From the IMG/VR virus record IMGVR_UViG_3300036768_001035, positions 1-39,675 of that record: a stretch of DNA of 39,675 nt. One strand, given 5' to 3'. The DNA is from a virus. A model generated the notes under the pieces. It had not been told where the DNA came from and made no database searches. It saw only the letters and a list, made by a program, of their open reading frames with translations. The position numbers and the translations under genes are program-made. This document shows, piece after piece, positions 39,623 to 39,675 of this stretch (within the stretch, counting starts at the first letter, position 1; every line of letters begins with the position of its first letter).

Positions 39623-39675
39623 ATGGTCGGTCCATTCATTTCTCTCATCGTTGTAATTTCTTTGGCGGCTGTCTT
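39623..39675 (+). CDS. Start of a membrane protein gene, cut by the window end
   Basis: ATG 39623 with CGAAGGAGG about seven bases ahead. Only 17 codons are inside the window: MVGPFISLIVVISLAAV, a strongly hydrophobic N-terminal segment (membrane helix or signal). Nothing more can be said. Confidence 0.5.
   Translation, partial: MVGPFISLIVVISLAAV

Noticed and set aside
1-39675. CRISPR array, tRNA or rRNA genes
   Set aside because: No direct repeats with regular spacers, cloverleaf-like genes with anticodon features or rRNA sequence were seen by eye; the regular repeats found are the tape-measure triplication, the spacer repeats and the control-region repeats.

Overview
The window reads as part of the genome of a long-tailed double-stranded DNA bacteriophage (siphovirus-like), probably from an environmental or metagenomic source. 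It holds an almost complete virion-assembly module, a lysis module and the start of a small-gene region. GC content is moderate to high, genes are tightly packed with ATGA/TAATG overlaps, and some use GTG or TTG starts. The host cannot be fixed from sequence alone. The giant tape-measure gene has a layout I associate with the Thermus phage P23-45 (RNA polymerase fused to the tape measure), so a thermophilic or Chloroflexota-like host is possible but is only inference.

Layout, left to right. (1) 1-620: the 5' part of an IS200/IS605-type tnpB on the minus strand, cut by the window edge, with a terminal hairpin beside the lysis module. (2) 622-5290, plus strand: a secreted HExxH metallopeptidase, an M23 endopeptidase with an SH3 domain that probably continues by -1 frameshifting into a TIM-barrel glycosidase domain, a membrane/coiled-coil protein, an LLH-family holin and a calcineurin-like phosphoesterase with an N-terminal HTH. 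The module ends at a strong terminator (5300-5326) shared with the converging tail operon. (3) 5346-14594, minus strand: Ig-like protein, glycine-rich adhesin, fibre proteins, OB-fold/FN3 protein, a 1550-residue tail-tip protein and a small tail protein. (4) 14597-28156, minus: a 3742-residue tape-measure protein whose first ~1500 residues look like a two-barrel RNA polymerase, the tail-assembly chaperone pair joined by a -1 frameshift, and the tail tube protein. (5) 28269-37164, minus: connector proteins, major capsid, scaffold, HicB-like protein, portal, small proteins, large terminase and an HTH protein that may be the small terminase. (6) 37165-39675, plus: a divergent control region followed by small genes of unknown function.

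The leftward structural genes are transcribed from right to left (terminase first, fibres last). Six copies of a partly palindromic 17-21 bp element carrying TTGACA lie a few bases after stop codons and 20-75 bp before the next start. They are candidate promoter/operator sites for the late genes, including one copy ahead of the holin genes.

The most unusual region is 37485-39590. Almost every 30-40 bp of this stretch, coding or not, can fold into a perfect or near-perfect hairpin (stems 6-13 bp). Two paralogous genes keep hairpins at equivalent sites with compensating base changes, and a ~65 bp structured spacer repeats three times between genes. I do not recognise this arrangement. Together with the RNA-polymerase/tape-measure fusion and the probable frameshifted endolysin it is the best candidate for something undescribed.
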